64,000 nucleotides of DNA from Nakamurella deserti. Lineage in GTDB: Bacteria > Actinomycetota > Actinomycetes > Mycobacteriales > Nakamurellaceae. Each line of letters begins with the position of its first letter. Positions within the stretch are counted from its first letter, which is position 1. Where the stretch lies: the NCBI RefSeq assembly GCF_003260015.1, contig NZ_QCXS01000002.1:434001-498000 (forward strand), given 5' to 3'. The notes below the pieces were generated by a model, which saw only the letters and a program-made list of their open reading frames with translations, did not search any database and had not been told where the DNA came from. Shown one piece after another: positions 1 to 15,527 of this stretch. Position numbers and translations under genes: made by a program.

Positions 1-1137
1 GCGACGCCGCCGGCGGCGACGCTGCGGCTCCGCCGGCTCCGGGCGCCGGGCGACCACCTGGGTCGCGCCGTCGGCGACCGGTGCCGTCTGCCGCTGCGGC
101 GGGGTCGCCGTGGTGAGGAAGGTGGTGTCGCCGGCGCCGGGTCCGGTGTCGCGCCGGTCGGCGACCCGGCCGCTGTCGGTGTCGCCGTCGGTCCGGGGCC
201 GGGCCGCGGGCATCACCCGGGTGGCGTGGGCCGGCCGCGCCGGGGTCGGCACCGGGACCGGCACCCGGCGGATCAGCAGCCGGGCGCGCATCCGGATCAG
301 TTCAGACAGGAACTCCGCGGCGTCGGCCGGGCGGTCCGATGAGTTGCGGGCGGTCGCGCGCACCATGATCTCGTCCAACGGCGCCGGCACCCCGATGGCC
401 AGCGTCGACGGGGCCGGCACGTCCTCGTGCACGTGCTGGTAGGCCACGCTGAGCGCGGTACCGCCGTCGAACGGCGGCCGCCCGGTGAGCATCTCGAACC
501 CCAGCACGCCCGCGGAGTAGACGTCGGAGCGGGCGTCGGAGAACCCGGTCGAGACCTGCTCGGGGGAGAGGTAGGCGACGGTGCCGAGGATGACGTCGCC
601 GGTGGCCACCGTCGTGGACGTGACCGCTCGGACCAACCCGAAGTCGGCGACCTTGACCTCGCCGCGGGTGGAGATGAGCACGTTCTCCGGCTTGACGTCG
701 CGGTGCACCAGCCCCGCCTCGTGGGCCGCGCCCAGGGCCGACAGCACGGGCTCCAGGATCGACAGCGCCACCGGCACGCTCATCGCGCCGTGCTCGGTCA
801 GCAGGTCGCGCAGGGTGCCGCCGTCGACCAGCTCCATCACCAGGAACACGGTGTCGCCGTCGCGGCCCTGGTCGTACACGGCCACGATGCCGCGGTGGTG
901 CAGGGCGGCCGCGGTTCGGGCCTCGCGGTCGAAACGGGCCAGGAAGGTCGGGTCCCGGACGAGGTCGTCCTTGAGGATCTTGATCGCCACCGGCCGGTCG
1001 AGGCGCAGGTCCACGCCCCGGTACACCGCCGACATACCGCCCCGGGCGATCAACGCACCGAGCCGGTACCGGCCGTCGAGCACGGTGGACCGGGGACCGT
1101 CCGGCGTCGTCGTCTCCGCCGGGCGGCCCGCTTCCAT
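1..1137 (-). CDS. pknL: Serine/threonine protein kinase (PknL-like), 3' end cut by window
   Basis: Hanks-type Ser/Thr kinase. Reading from ATG at 1137, it shows a glycine loop (residues 27-41), catalytic Lys53 in VAIK, the loop HRDVKPEN (145-152) and DFG (165-167). After the kinase domain comes a Pro/Ala/Thr-rich, probably cytosolic juxtamembrane stretch that runs open to base 1, so any membrane segment or sensor domain lies outside the window. The divergent neighbour encodes an Rv2175c-like DNA-binding protein, which is the known PknL substrate in mycobacteria. That synteny, more than the sequence alone, supports the pknL name. A TAGGAT -10 element lies 8 bases before the ATG. The kinase assignment is secure; the paralogue name is inferred. 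Confidence 0.9.
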   Translation of the reverse strand, partial: MEAGRPAETTTPDGPRSTVLDGRYRLGALIARGGMSAVYRGVDLRLDRPVAIKILKDDLVRDPTFLARFDREARTAAALHHRGIVAVYDQGRDGDTVFLVMELVDGGTLRDLLTEHGAMSVPVALSILEPVLSALGAAHEAGLVHRDVKPENVLISTRGEVKVADFGLVRAVTSTTVATGDVILGTVAYLSPEQVSTGFSDARSDVYSAGVLGFEMLTGRPPFDGGTALSVAYQHVHEDVPAPSTLAIGVPAPLDEIMVRATARNSSDRPADAAEFLSELIRMRARLLIRRVPVPVPTPARPAHATRVMPAARPRTDGDTDSGRVADRRDTGPGAGDTTFLTTATPPQRQTAPVADGATQVVARRPEPAEPQRRRRRRR

Positions 1138-1145
1138 GAGGACCG

Positions 1146-1151
1146 ATCCTA
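1146..1151 (-). promoter_or_regulatory. -10 element of the kinase gene
   Basis: On the minus strand the sequence reads TAGGAT, with 8 bases before the ATG at 1137. This spacing would put transcription start on or next to the start codon, giving a leaderless message. No clear -35 is seen. Confidence 0.45.
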
Positions 1152-1192
1152 ACGGCGGGGCGTTGGTGATCGGGCGAGCCGGATGACAGGCT

Positions 1193-1534
1193 GTGGCGGT
1201 GTCCTCCGATCCCACGTTCGTCCCGTTGCCCGACATCGCGATCGCCCTCGACCTCGGCATCACCAAGGTCCACCAGCTGGTGAAGGACCGGGCCGTGCTC
1301 GCCGTCCGCCGCGACGGCGTCCGGGTCATCCCCGCCGAGTTCGTCCACGACGGTCAGGTGGTGAAGTCGTTGCCGGCCACCATCACCCTGCTCACCGACG
1401 CCGGCTACGACGACGACGAGATCATCACCTGGTTGTTCACGCCGGACGACAGCCTGCCCGGCCGGCCGATCGACGCGTTGCGGGAGAACCGCGGCACCGA
1501 GATCAAGCGCCGCGCCCAGGCCGCGGGATTCTGA
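1193..1534 (+). CDS. Rv2175c-like winged-helix DNA-binding protein
   Basis: A 113-residue protein from a GTG start. Its N-terminal half (about residues 9-50) looks like a helix-turn-helix with a short wing (DIAIALDLGITKVHQLVKD). The C-terminal half is a small helical domain typical of the Rv2175c family, here containing LLTDAGYDDDEIITWLF. In mycobacteria this protein binds DNA and is phosphorylated by PknL on an N-terminal Thr, which lowers binding; here the kinase gene is divergent and 55 bases away. The N-terminus has a Thr (residue 8) and several Ser residues. A second GTG at 1199 is an alternative start. Target genes are unknown. Confidence 0.82.
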   Translation: MAVSSDPTFVPLPDIAIALDLGITKVHQLVKDRAVLAVRRDGVRVIPAEFVHDGQVVKSLPATITLLTDAGYDDDEIITWLFTPDDSLPGRPIDALRENRGTEIKRRAQAAGF

Positions 1535-3336
1535 CCGCGACGCCGGAGCGGCCCGCGGCGCTGCCGCGACCGGCCCGGTGGAAGGCCGCCCTGGCCCTGG
1601 TCGTCGCCGCGGCGGTGCACCTGTACGCGCAGGCCGGGATGATGCTCGGCGTCCCCGGGTGGACGGCCGGCACCTTCCGCGACTACTACGTGCCCGACCA
1701 GCTGGCCTACCTGGCCATCGCCACCGACTGGTCGGCCGGCACCACCGCGTCGCTGGAGCCGTTCACCGAGACCGGGTCGATCTACTACCCGCGGCTGTAT
1801 TACCAGTTCCTCGGCACCGTGGCCCGGCTGACCGGCAGCACCGCCGCCACCGCGTGGACCGTCGTCGGGCTGACCGTACAGGTGCTGCTGGTCGTGGCCA
1901 TCGGGCTGACCGCGGTGCTGCTGACCCGTCGCTGGTGGGCGGGCCTCCTCGGGTTCGTGCCGTTCGTCGTGGGGACGCTGGCGAACCTGCGGTACGGCGG
2001 CGACACCTGGTTCTGGCAGCAGGGTGCGCACGCGGTGCTGTGGGGACCGTTCGCGTCCGTGTTCACCCTCAACGGCGACAACACGGCGATGGCGCTGGGC
2101 ACGATGGCGGTGCTGGCGCTGATCCTGGTGGCCGCCGGCCGGATCCGCGGCCGGGCCGCGGTCACGGTGGCCGTCGCGGCGTGCGTGGTCGTCGGCGGGC
2201 TGTCGGCGGTGCAGACGTACTCGTTCCTGATCGTCTCCTACGCCATCGCCGCCGCCGGCGCCGCCTGGGGTCTGTGGCACCACCCCCGCCGCCGGCCGTG
2301 GCTCGTCGCCACCGCGGCGCTGCTGGTGCTGCTGTTCGCGGCGGGTGACGTCGTGCTGCCGGTCACCGGTCCGTTGGTGCTGCTGGTGCTCGCGATGACC
2401 CCGGCGCTGCCGGGTCTGTTCCTGCTGTGGCGGCAGGTCGGCCGGACGGTGCTGTTCGCCGTCCTCGGGTACGGGCTGGCCGCCGCGCCGCAGGTCGTGC
2501 TCACGCTGGCCGGCATCCTCGGCGGTGACGCGTTCCTGAGCTTCCGCACCGGCAACGCCAACGACCTGTCCGTGCGTCCGCTGGACGGCCTGGTCGCGGC
2601 CGGCCCGGTGCTGCTGCCGCTGGTGCTGATCCTGGTGGCGGGACTGCGCCGACGGGAACCGCTGTGGGTCGCCGTGGCCGGCGGCGGCGCGGCCGCGTGG
2701 TTCGTGGCCGCCACCAACGACCTGTGGGGCGCCGACCAGGAGCCCTACCGGATGTACCTCAATTCGTTCGCGCTGCTGGCCGCGGTCGCCGTGCCGGTGG
2801 GGTCGTGGGTGCTGGTCCGGTCGTGGTCGGGCCGGGTGCGGGGGACGCCACCCCGGCGGCGGCTGCTGGTGGCCGCGACCGTCGCCGTCGCCGGTCTGGT
2901 GGCCGCGGCGTTCCCGGACTTCCTGCTGTGGCGCAGCCACGTCACCGGGGAGGGCTACGTCGCGTTCGACACCCCGCAGCTCACCGCGGCGGTGCAGGTG
3001 CTGGAGCGGGTCGGCGACGAGGACGGCCTGGTCCTGGCCGGTCCGTGCCTGGACCCGTTGCTGCTCAAGCCCGCCTGGACGGGGCGGGTCGCGCACTTCA
3101 ACCGCGGTCTGGCCTGGCCGGACACCCCGGCGCCGCTGTACGTGCTCGGCAAGGGGATCGGCGACGGCTTCCTCGACCCGCGGCTGGCCCGGGCGTCCGG
3201 GGTGCGCTGGGTGCTGACCGACACCGCCTGCGACATCGGCCTGATGCCCTCGCCGCTGACCTTCGTGGCCGCGGTCGACTACGCCGGTCCGGACGGCGCC
3301 GGGGCCGTCCGGCTGTGGAGCCTGGACGCCGCCTAG
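1531..3336 (+). CDS. Polytopic membrane protein, GT-C glycosyltransferase-like, function unknown
   Basis: About 601 residues with a hydrophobic N-terminus and roughly 11-13 predicted membrane segments. The long first extracytoplasmic loop carries acidic/aromatic motifs (RDYYVPDQLAYL, YYPRLYYQF), and a soluble C-terminal domain follows from about residue 480. That layout resembles GT-C mannosyl/arabinosyl transferases. The gene sits where mycobacteria carry mptA (Rv2174), between the Rv2175c homologue and the prenyl synthase, but I cannot show homology to MptA. The start is uncertain. No ATG/GTG/TTG lies near the previous stop; a CTG at 1531 overlaps it as CTGA, and the first in-frame GTG (1615) would cut into the first membrane segment. 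The gene ends on a CTAG shared with the convergent gene. Confidence 0.65.
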   Translation: MTATPERPAALPRPARWKAALALVVAAAVHLYAQAGMMLGVPGWTAGTFRDYYVPDQLAYLAIATDWSAGTTASLEPFTETGSIYYPRLYYQFLGTVARLTGSTAATAWTVVGLTVQVLLVVAIGLTAVLLTRRWWAGLLGFVPFVVGTLANLRYGGDTWFWQQGAHAVLWGPFASVFTLNGDNTAMALGTMAVLALILVAAGRIRGRAAVTVAVAACVVVGGLSAVQTYSFLIVSYAIAAAGAAWGLWHHPRRRPWLVATAALLVLLFAAGDVVLPVTGPLVLLVLAMTPALPGLFLLWRQVGRTVLFAVLGYGLAAAPQVVLTLAGILGGDAFLSFRTGNANDLSVRPLDGLVAAGPVLLPLVLILVAGLRRREPLWVAVAGGGAAAWFVAATNDLWGADQEPYRMYLNSFALLAAVAVPVGSWVLVRSWSGRVRGTPPRRRLLVAATVAVAGLVAAAFPDFLLWRSHVTGEGYVAFDTPQLTAAVQVLERVGDEDGLVLAGPCLDPLLLKPAWTGRVAHFNRGLAWPDTPAPLYVLGKGIGDGFLDPRLARASGVRWVLTDTACDIGLMPSPLTFVAAVDYAGPDGAGAVRLWSLDAA

Positions 3337-4343
3337 CGGGTCCGGGCGGTGGCCATCCCGGCGAGTTCGGTCAGGGCGGTGCGGGCCGGCTCGGGCACCT
3401 CGGCGATGCTCGCCAGCCCGGCCGCGAGTTCCCGGCCGATCTCGTCCTCGATGACCTCCGGGGCCCCGGACGCCGCCACCAGCGCGACCAGCCGCTGCAC
3501 CCGGGCGGGATCACCCAGCCCGGCGTCGAGCTCGGCGAGGTCGGCGCCGGCCAGCCGGTCCCGGGCGGTGGCCAGCAGCAGGGTGCGTTTGCCCTCGACG
3601 AGGTCGTCGCCGGCCGGCTTGCCGGTGACCGCGCTGTCGCCGAACACCCCGAGCAGGTCGTCGCGCAGCTGGAACGCCTGACCGAGGTGCACGCCGTAGC
3701 CGCGCAGCGCCGTGACCAGTTCCGCCGACCCACCGGCCAGCGCGGCGCCGAGGTGCAGCGGCCGCTCGACGGTGTAGGCCGCCGTCTTGTAGCGGTTGAC
3801 CTGTCGCGCGTCCGCGGCCGAGCCGTCCGCGGCCAGGTCGAGCAACTGCCCGGCGATGACCTCGGTCCGCATGCCCCGCCACGCCGCGAACGCCGCGGCC
3901 GGCGAGCCGAGGGCGACCGCACCGTCGGTGAACAGGTCGTCGGCCCAGGCCAACGCCAGGTCGCCGAGCAGGATGGCCGGGTTGACCCCCACGGACACGT
4001 GCACGCTGGGCTCACCGCGGCGGGTGTCGCTGTTGTCGATGATGTCGTCGTGCACCAGGGCACTGGCCTGGATCAGCTCCAGCGACGCCGCCGACGCCCA
4101 CGCCGCCTGCGCCCGGGGCCCGTCCGGATCGCCGCCGGCCGCGCGCCACCCCCACCACAGGAACTGCGGCCGCAGCCGCTTCCCGCCGGTCGAGGCGAAC
4201 CGCAGCAGCCGGTCGATCAGCGGCAGCAGCCGCTCGTCGACCGCGGCGACGTCGGCGCGGCGGCGCCGCAGTTCCCCGCGCAGCACGGCGTCCAGGATGT
4301 CGCCGTCGGGGAGCGCGGAGCGGGTGCTGGCGGGTCGGATCAC
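3333..4343 (-). CDS. idsA: Polyprenyl (geranylgeranyl-type) diphosphate synthase
   Basis: A 336-residue trans-prenyltransferase that condenses isopentenyl diphosphate onto allylic diphosphates. It shows GGKRLRP (53-59), the first aspartate-rich motif DDIID (99-103), KTAAYT (186-191), GQAFQLRDD (221-229) and the second DDLLGVFGD (228-236). The residues 4 and 5 positions before the first motif are small (Ala, Ser), which by the usual rule favours C20 or longer products. The GTG start at 4343 follows a TACTGT box by 6 bases. It is divergent from metF across a 24-base gap and matches the mycobacterial idsA2 neighbourhood. Exact chain length is not determined. Confidence 0.9.
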   Translation of the reverse strand: MIRPASTRSALPDGDILDAVLRGELRRRRADVAAVDERLLPLIDRLLRFASTGGKRLRPQFLWWGWRAAGGDPDGPRAQAAWASAASLELIQASALVHDDIIDNSDTRRGEPSVHVSVGVNPAILLGDLALAWADDLFTDGAVALGSPAAAFAAWRGMRTEVIAGQLLDLAADGSAADARQVNRYKTAAYTVERPLHLGAALAGGSAELVTALRGYGVHLGQAFQLRDDLLGVFGDSAVTGKPAGDDLVEGKRTLLLATARDRLAGADLAELDAGLGDPARVQRLVALVAASGAPEVIEDEIGRELAAGLASIAEVPEPARTALTELAGMATARTR

Positions 4344-4353
4344 CGTGCCACAG

Positions 4354-4359
4354 TAAGCT
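4354..4359 (+). promoter_or_regulatory. -10 element of metF
   Basis: TAAGCT lies 8 bases before the metF ATG. The palindrome TGAGCGCTCA (4359-4368) runs from the end of this box into the start codon. The same 24-base gap must also hold the promoter of the divergent prenyl synthase gene, so the two promoters overlap. Confidence 0.45.
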
Positions 4360-4367
4360 GAGCGCTC

Positions 4368-5270
4368 ATGGAGACAGTCCGCGACCGCCTCGCCGCGGGC
4401 GGCCCCACGTTCTCCGTCGAGTTCATGCCGCCCCGGGACGACGCGGCCGAGATCCAGCTGTGGCGGACCATCCGGGAGCTGGAACCGCTGCGTCCGGCCT
4501 TCGTCTCGGTGACCTACGGCGCCGGTGGCTCCAGCCGCGACCGCACCATCCGGGTGACCGGCCGGATCGCGGCCGAGACCTCGCTGCTGCCGGTCGCGCA
4601 CCTCACCGCGGTCGACCACACCGTCGCCGAGCTGCGGCACGTGATCGGCTCGTACGCCAACGTCGGGGTGCGCAACATCCTGGCCCTGCGCGGCGACCCG
4701 CCCGGCAACGTCCAGGGCGAGTGGGTGCCCACCCCGGGCGGGCTCGACTACGCCGCGGACCTCGTCCGGCTGGTGCGCTCGCTCGGCGACTTCTGCGTCG
4801 GGGTGGCCGCCTATCCCGAGATGCACCCGAAGTCCCCGGACGCCGACAGCGACACCCGCCATTACCTGGCCAAGCTGCGCGCCGGCGCCGACTTCGCCAT
4901 CACCCAGATGCTGTTCACCGCCGACGACTACCTGCGGCTCCGCGACAAGGTGGCCGCGCACGACCCGGCGCTGGCGGCCGTCCCGCTGCTGCCCGGCATC
5001 ATGCCGATCACCTCGTGGAAGGGCATCTTCCGGATGGCCACCCTGGCCGGCCAGCAGGTGCCGCAGGCGATCATCGACCGCTTCGAGCCGCTCTCCCACG
5101 ACCCGGCCGCGGTCCGCCAGGAGGGGATCGCGTTCGCCACCGAGATCGCGCAGCGGCTGCTGCCCGAGGACGTGCCGAGCCTGCACTTCTACACCCTCAA
5201 CCGCTCGCGGTCGACGCTCGCGGTGCTGGACAACCTGGGCCTGACGTCGCGCGTCGGTGTGCCGGGCTGA
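4368..5270 (+). CDS. metF: Methylenetetrahydrofolate reductase
   Basis: A 300-residue FAD-dependent reductase of the single-domain bacterial type, making 5-methyltetrahydrofolate for methionine synthesis. Family features visible are FSVEFMPPRDD near the N-terminus, FVSVTYGAGGSSRDRT (about residues 44-59), LRGDPPG (about 107-113), the substrate segment ending in AYPEMHPKS, and QMLF before the last third. The C-terminus ends FYTLNRSRST, typical of the family. The ATG at 4368 follows TAAGCT by 8 bases. It forms a conserved block with the divergent prenyl synthase, as Rv2172c/Rv2173 do in mycobacteria. Confidence 0.93.
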   Translation: METVRDRLAAGGPTFSVEFMPPRDDAAEIQLWRTIRELEPLRPAFVSVTYGAGGSSRDRTIRVTGRIAAETSLLPVAHLTAVDHTVAELRHVIGSYANVGVRNILALRGDPPGNVQGEWVPTPGGLDYAADLVRLVRSLGDFCVGVAAYPEMHPKSPDADSDTRHYLAKLRAGADFAITQMLFTADDYLRLRDKVAAHDPALAAVPLLPGIMPITSWKGIFRMATLAGQQVPQAIIDRFEPLSHDPAAVRQEGIAFATEIAQRLLPEDVPSLHFYTLNRSRSTLAVLDNLGLTSRVGVPG

Positions 5271-6830
5271 GTGGACGCACAGACGCTGGAACGCGCCATG
5301 GGGATCAGCGCCCTGGTCCTGCTTCTGGCTCTGGTCGCCATCCGGTTCTCCCGGAAGCTGGGACTCCCGTCGCTGCTGCTGTACCTGGGCATCGGCGTGC
5401 TGCTGGCCACCGGGCTGGGTATCCAGTTCGGCAACACGCCGGCCAGCACCCTGCTCACCGAGCAGGTCGGGCTGGGGGCGCTGGTCTTCATCCTGGCCGA
5501 GGGCGGCCTGACCACCCGGTGGAGCAACGTCCGGCCCGCGCTGGGCCTGGGCATCGCGCTGTCGACCGTCTCGGTCGTGGTGTCGATCGGGGTCGCCGGC
5601 GTCGGGGTGCACTTCCTGCTCGGACTGGACTGGCGGATGTCGTTCCTCTGGGGTGCGGTCCTGAGCTCCACCGACGCGGCCGCGGTGTTCTCGGTGCTGC
5701 GCGGCATCGGGGTGAAGTCACGTCTGGCCGCCACCCTGGAACTCGAGTCCGGCCTCAACGACGCGCCGGTGGTCATCGCGGTGCTGCTGCTGTCCGCCCC
5801 CGACCCGCTGCACTGGACCGACCCGCTGCTGGTGGTCTCCGAGCTGGGCATCGGCGCCGCGGTCGGGGCGGGGTTCGGGTTCGGCGGCGCCTGGCTGCTG
5901 CGCCGTGGTGCGCTGCCCGCGGCGGGGCTGTACCCGCTGGCCACCATCGCCGTGGTGTGCGGGGCGTACGCGGCCGGGCAGACGCTGCACGGGTCCGGCT
6001 TCCTGGCCACCTACCTCGCCGCGCTGATCCTGGGCAATTCCCGGCTGCCGCACCGGGCGGCCACGCTGTCGTTCGCCGAGGGGCTGGGCTGGCTCGCCCA
6101 GATCGGGCTGTTCGTGATGCTCGGGCTCTACGTCGACCCCGGACGGTTGCCCGGGGTGCTGCTCACCGGCATCGGCGTCGGGTTGATCGTGCTGCTGGTG
6201 GCCCGGCCGCTGTCGGTGATCGCGGCGGCGGTGCCGTTCCGGTTGCCGTGGCGGGAGCAGGCGATGCTGTCGTGGTCGGGCCTGCGCGGGGCGGTCCCCA
6301 TCGTGCTGGCGATGATCCCGCTGATGCAGCGCAACGACGAGGCGTCGGTGCGGCTCGTCGACACGGTGTTCATCGTCGTGGTCATCTTCACCCTGCTGCA
6401 GGGGACCACACTGCCCTGGGTGGCCCGCCGGCTGGGCGTGCTGCAGCTCGGCGAGGCGCACGAGGTGGAGGTCGACGCGTCCCCGCTGGAGGAGATGAAC
6501 GCCCAGCTGCTGCAGGTCCGGCTGCCGCCCGGGTCCCGGATGCACGGCGTCTACCTCGACCAGCTGCGGCTGCCGCCCGAGGCCACCGTCTCGCTGGTGC
6601 TGCGCGACGGCCGGTCGATGCGGCTGTCGGGGGAGCTGCGGCTGCAGGTCGGCGACCAGCTGCTCGTCGTCGTCCCGGAGAAGGTGCTCGAGGTGACCGA
6701 ACGGCGGCTGCGGGCCATCGGCCGCGGCGGTGCGCTGGCCACCTGGTTCGGTGACCGCGGTGACGTCCGGTCCGGATCCCGCGACGATCCGTCCGGGGAG
6801 GCGCCGAACTCTGGGAGACTGGGCAGGTGA
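5271..6830 (+). CDS. Cation/proton antiporter (CPA1/NhaP2 type) with C-terminal TrkA_C domain
   Basis: A 519-residue membrane protein beginning with GTG directly after the metF stop. The N-terminal about 370 residues form the Na/H-exchanger domain, with the conserved ion-path segment SSTDAAAVFSVLRG, ESGLNDAPVVI and the late GLRGAVPIVLA helix. Residues about 395-480 form a TrkA_C-type cytosolic regulatory domain (LRLPPEATVSLVLRDG, LQVGDQLLVVV) followed by a polar tail. The NhaP2/CvrA arrangement usually exchanges K+ (or Na+) for protons; which ion is used here is not visible. It overlaps lspA by 4 bases (GTGA). Confidence 0.9.
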   Translation: MDAQTLERAMGISALVLLLALVAIRFSRKLGLPSLLLYLGIGVLLATGLGIQFGNTPASTLLTEQVGLGALVFILAEGGLTTRWSNVRPALGLGIALSTVSVVVSIGVAGVGVHFLLGLDWRMSFLWGAVLSSTDAAAVFSVLRGIGVKSRLAATLELESGLNDAPVVIAVLLLSAPDPLHWTDPLLVVSELGIGAAVGAGFGFGGAWLLRRGALPAAGLYPLATIAVVCGAYAAGQTLHGSGFLATYLAALILGNSRLPHRAATLSFAEGLGWLAQIGLFVMLGLYVDPGRLPGVLLTGIGVGLIVLLVARPLSVIAAAVPFRLPWREQAMLSWSGLRGAVPIVLAMIPLMQRNDEASVRLVDTVFIVVVIFTLLQGTTLPWVARRLGVLQLGEAHEVEVDASPLEEMNAQLLQVRLPPGSRMHGVYLDQLRLPPEATVSLVLRDGRSMRLSGELRLQVGDQLLVVVPEKVLEVTERRLRAIGRGGALATWFGDRGDVRSGSRDDPSGEAPNSGRLGR

Positions 6831-7369
6831 AATCCCGCGTGCGTCTGCTGGCGACCCTGGCCCTGACGATCATCGCGCTCGACCTGGTCACCAAGATCAT
6901 CGCCGTCGCCACCCTCGACGAGACGACCCCGCCGGCCGAGCAGCCGCGGATCCTCGGCGGGCTGGTGTACTTCTCGCTGATCCGCAACCCCGGAGCGGCG
7001 TTCTCGATGGCCACCGGGATGACCTGGATCCTGGCGTTGATCGCCATCGGCGTCGTCGTCTACATCATCCGCATCGCCCCCAAGCTCAGGTCCACCTGGT
7101 GGGCGGTGTGCCTGGGGCTGGTCCTCGGCGGCGCGATCGGCAACCTGATCGACCGGATCTTCCGCTCGCCCGGCTTCCTGCAGGGCCACGTCGTGGACTA
7201 CGTGTCGGTGTTCGGCCCGAACGCCGAGTACTTCCCGGTGTTCAACGTGGCCGACTCGGCGATCACCGTCGGCGGCATCCTGCTGGTCTTCACCGCACTC
7301 GTGCTGGGGATCGATCTGGACGGCACCCGCTCCAGGGACACTTCGAAGAACAAGGATGCCGATGTCTGA
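6827..7369 (+). CDS. lspA: Lipoprotein signal peptidase (signal peptidase II)
   Basis: A 180-residue inner-membrane aspartyl protease that removes the signal peptide of diacylglyceryl-modified prolipoproteins. Four membrane segments are evident. The catalytic signatures are GNLIDRIF and [12 protein letters not shown], each supplying one active-site Asp, plus the conserved RNPGAAFS. The C-terminus is basic and cytosolic. The GTG start at 6827 overlaps the antiporter stop. The pseudouridine synthase gene begins inside its last codons, the usual lspA-rluD pairing of bacteria. Confidence 0.95.
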   Translation: MKSRVRLLATLALTIIALDLVTKIIAVATLDETTPPAEQPRILGGLVYFSLIRNPGAAFSMATGMTWILALIAIGVVVYIIRIAPKLRSTWWAVCLGLVLGGAIGNLIDRIFRSPGFLQGHVVDYVSVFGPNAEYFPVFNVADSAITVGGILLVFTALVLGIDLDGTRSRDTSKNKDADV

Positions 7370-8288
7370 CCTGCGTTCCCTGCCCGTCCCCGACGGACTG
7401 GCCGGTGAGCGGGTCGACGCGGCGCTGGCCCGGCTGCTCGGGTTGTCCCGGACCGTCGTCGCCGGCCTGGTGGACGCCGGGGACGTGCTGGTCGACGGCA
7501 CCACCGTGCCCAATTCGCACCGCCTCGTCGCCGGCTCCTGGCTGGAGATCACGCTGCCCAGCCCCAAGCCGGTCTCCACGATGGCGGCCGCCGACGTCTC
7601 CGGACTCACCGTGCTGCACGAGGACGACGACATCGTCGTCATCGACAAGCCCGTCGGGGTCGCCGCGCACGCCTCGCCCGGCTGGGACGGCGCCACCGTC
7701 ACCGGGGTGCTGGCCGCCCGCGGCATCCGGCTCGCCGACTCCGGCGCCGCCGAGCGGCAGGGCATCGTGCACCGCCTCGACGTCGGCACCACCGGCGCGA
7801 TGGTGGTGGCCAAGAGCGAACGGGCGTACCGGACCCTCAAGGCCGCGTTCAAGGAGCGCACCGTCGACAAGATCTACCACGCGATCTGTCAGGGCCACCC
7901 GGACCCGTCGACCGGCACCATCGACGCACCCATCGGCCGGCACCCCAAGTCGGACTGGAAGTTCGCGGTCGTCGCGGGCGGCAAGGACTCCGTCACCCAC
8001 TACGACACCCTCGAGGCGTTCCCGTCGGCGACCCTGCTGGAGATCCACCTGGAGACCGGCCGCACCCACCAGATCCGGGTGCACATGTCGGCCCTGCGGC
8101 ACCCGCTGGTGGGCGATCTGACCTACGGTGCGGACCCGACGATCGCCACCCGGCTCGGCCTGAGCCGGCAGTGGCTGCACGCGTTCGCGCTCGGTTTCAC
8201 CCATCCCGGGAGTGGCGAGCACGTGCAGTTCGACGCGCCCTACCCGGCCGACCTGCAGCATGCCCTGACTGTCCTGGCGACTCCGTAA
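7362..8288 (+). CDS. rluD: RluA-family rRNA/tRNA pseudouridine synthase (RluD-like)
   Basis: A 308-residue protein with an N-terminal S4 RNA-binding domain (about 1-65) and an RluA-type catalytic domain. The catalytic Asp lies in [15 protein letters not shown], and the later [11 protein letters not shown] motif is intact. RluD modifies 23S rRNA helix 69; the exact target here is inferred. Two ATGs are possible. I choose 7362 because AAGGA at 7352-7356 sits 5 bases before it, while the ATG at 7356 overlaps that ribosome-binding site. The gene overlaps the end of lspA. Confidence 0.9.
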   Translation: MSDLRSLPVPDGLAGERVDAALARLLGLSRTVVAGLVDAGDVLVDGTTVPNSHRLVAGSWLEITLPSPKPVSTMAAADVSGLTVLHEDDDIVVIDKPVGVAAHASPGWDGATVTGVLAARGIRLADSGAAERQGIVHRLDVGTTGAMVVAKSERAYRTLKAAFKERTVDKIYHAICQGHPDPSTGTIDAPIGRHPKSDWKFAVVAGGKDSVTHYDTLEAFPSATLLEIHLETGRTHQIRVHMSALRHPLVGDLTYGADPTIATRLGLSRQWLHAFALGFTHPGSGEHVQFDAPYPADLQHALTVLATP

Positions 8289-8291
8289 GGT
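8286..8291 (+). promoter_or_regulatory. -10-like element before dnaE1
   Basis: TAAGGT begins at the rluD stop codon (TAA) and ends 7 bases before the dnaE1 ATG. It could serve as a leaderless promoter, but the same bases (TAAGG) could be a ribosome-binding site for a read-through message. Confidence 0.35.
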
Positions 8292-8298
8292 CGTAGGA

Positions 8299-11819
<3,521 letters not shown>

Positions 11820-11823
<4 letters not shown>

Positions 11824-12323
11824 CCGGCTTCCTGCGGGCGTCCGGGGCCGTGGTGCTGGCCGCCGCCGTGCTGGCCGTCGTCCAGGGCTGGCTGTGGTCG
11901 GCCGTCGCGCCGGGCGTGCAGTACCAGGTCTTCTCCAACCAGACCTGGGCGCCGCTGCCGACCGAGACACAGCACGTCTTCTTCGGGTTCGGCATCTTCG
12001 CGGTCACCGGACTGGCCGTCGGCGTGCTGCTGGGGCTGCTGGGCTGGTCGTTCACCGGGCAGCGCGGACCCGCGATGATCCTCGTGGTGGGTGGCGCGGC
12101 GTTCCTCGGGGCCCTGGCGGCCGGCGCGCTCGGTGACCTGCTGGTCTCCGGCACCGACCCCGCGTCGGTCGCGGCGACCCTCGGCGCGCAGCGGATCGTC
12201 ACCGCGCCCGCCGTGCTCACCGGGTGGGCCGGGTACCTGGCCGCCCCCACCGCCGCTGTGATCGTCTACACCTTCCTCGTCTCCTGGAACGGACTGCCGA
12301 ATCTGGGTCGCGGGCGCCCCTAG
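11820..12323 (+). CDS. Small membrane protein, DUF2567-like, unknown function
   Basis: A 167-residue protein with four predicted membrane segments at about 7-27, 57-77, 86-108 and 132-155. The first is followed by an external loop with PGVQYQVFSNQTWAPLPTETQ. The pattern resembles the actinobacterial DUF2567 membrane family, but I could not verify this. Its ATG overlaps the dnaE1 stop (ATGA), so translation is probably coupled. The gap to hisD is only 10 bases but contains a separate promoter-like box. Confidence 0.75.
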
Positions 12324-12326
12324 GCT
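12321..12326 (+). promoter_or_regulatory. -10 element of the his genes
   Basis: TAGGCT starts inside the stop region of the preceding gene and ends 7 bases before the hisD GTG, consistent with a leaderless hisD transcript. No ribosome-binding site is visible between it and the GTG. Confidence 0.45.
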
Positions 12327-12333
12327 TACCTGC

Positions 12334-15368
<3,035 letters not shown>

Positions 15369-15372
<4 letters not shown>

Positions 15373-15527
15373 CCTGGCAGCCGGTGCTGCTGCTGGGTTT
15401 CGCCGGGCTGCTGCTCGGCGGGGTGATCTCGACCTGGAAGAACGACGCGAAGGTCGTGTCGGCGGTGTTGGCGGTCTTCACCGTGGCGCTGACCGTGGGA
15501 GGTGTGCTGTGGGTGCTCGGCGAGTAG
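15369..15527 (+). CDS. 52-residue two-helix membrane protein inside the his operon
   Basis: A GTG at 15369 overlaps the hisB stop (GTGA) and opens a 52-residue frame. Two hydrophobic helices (about 5-20 and 28-48) are separated by a short polar turn with STWKNDAK. The frame ends 19 bases inside the hisH start region, so it is tightly packed between hisB and hisH and is probably translated. I recognise no domain. A membrane anchor or regulator for the operon is only a guess. Confidence 0.6.
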
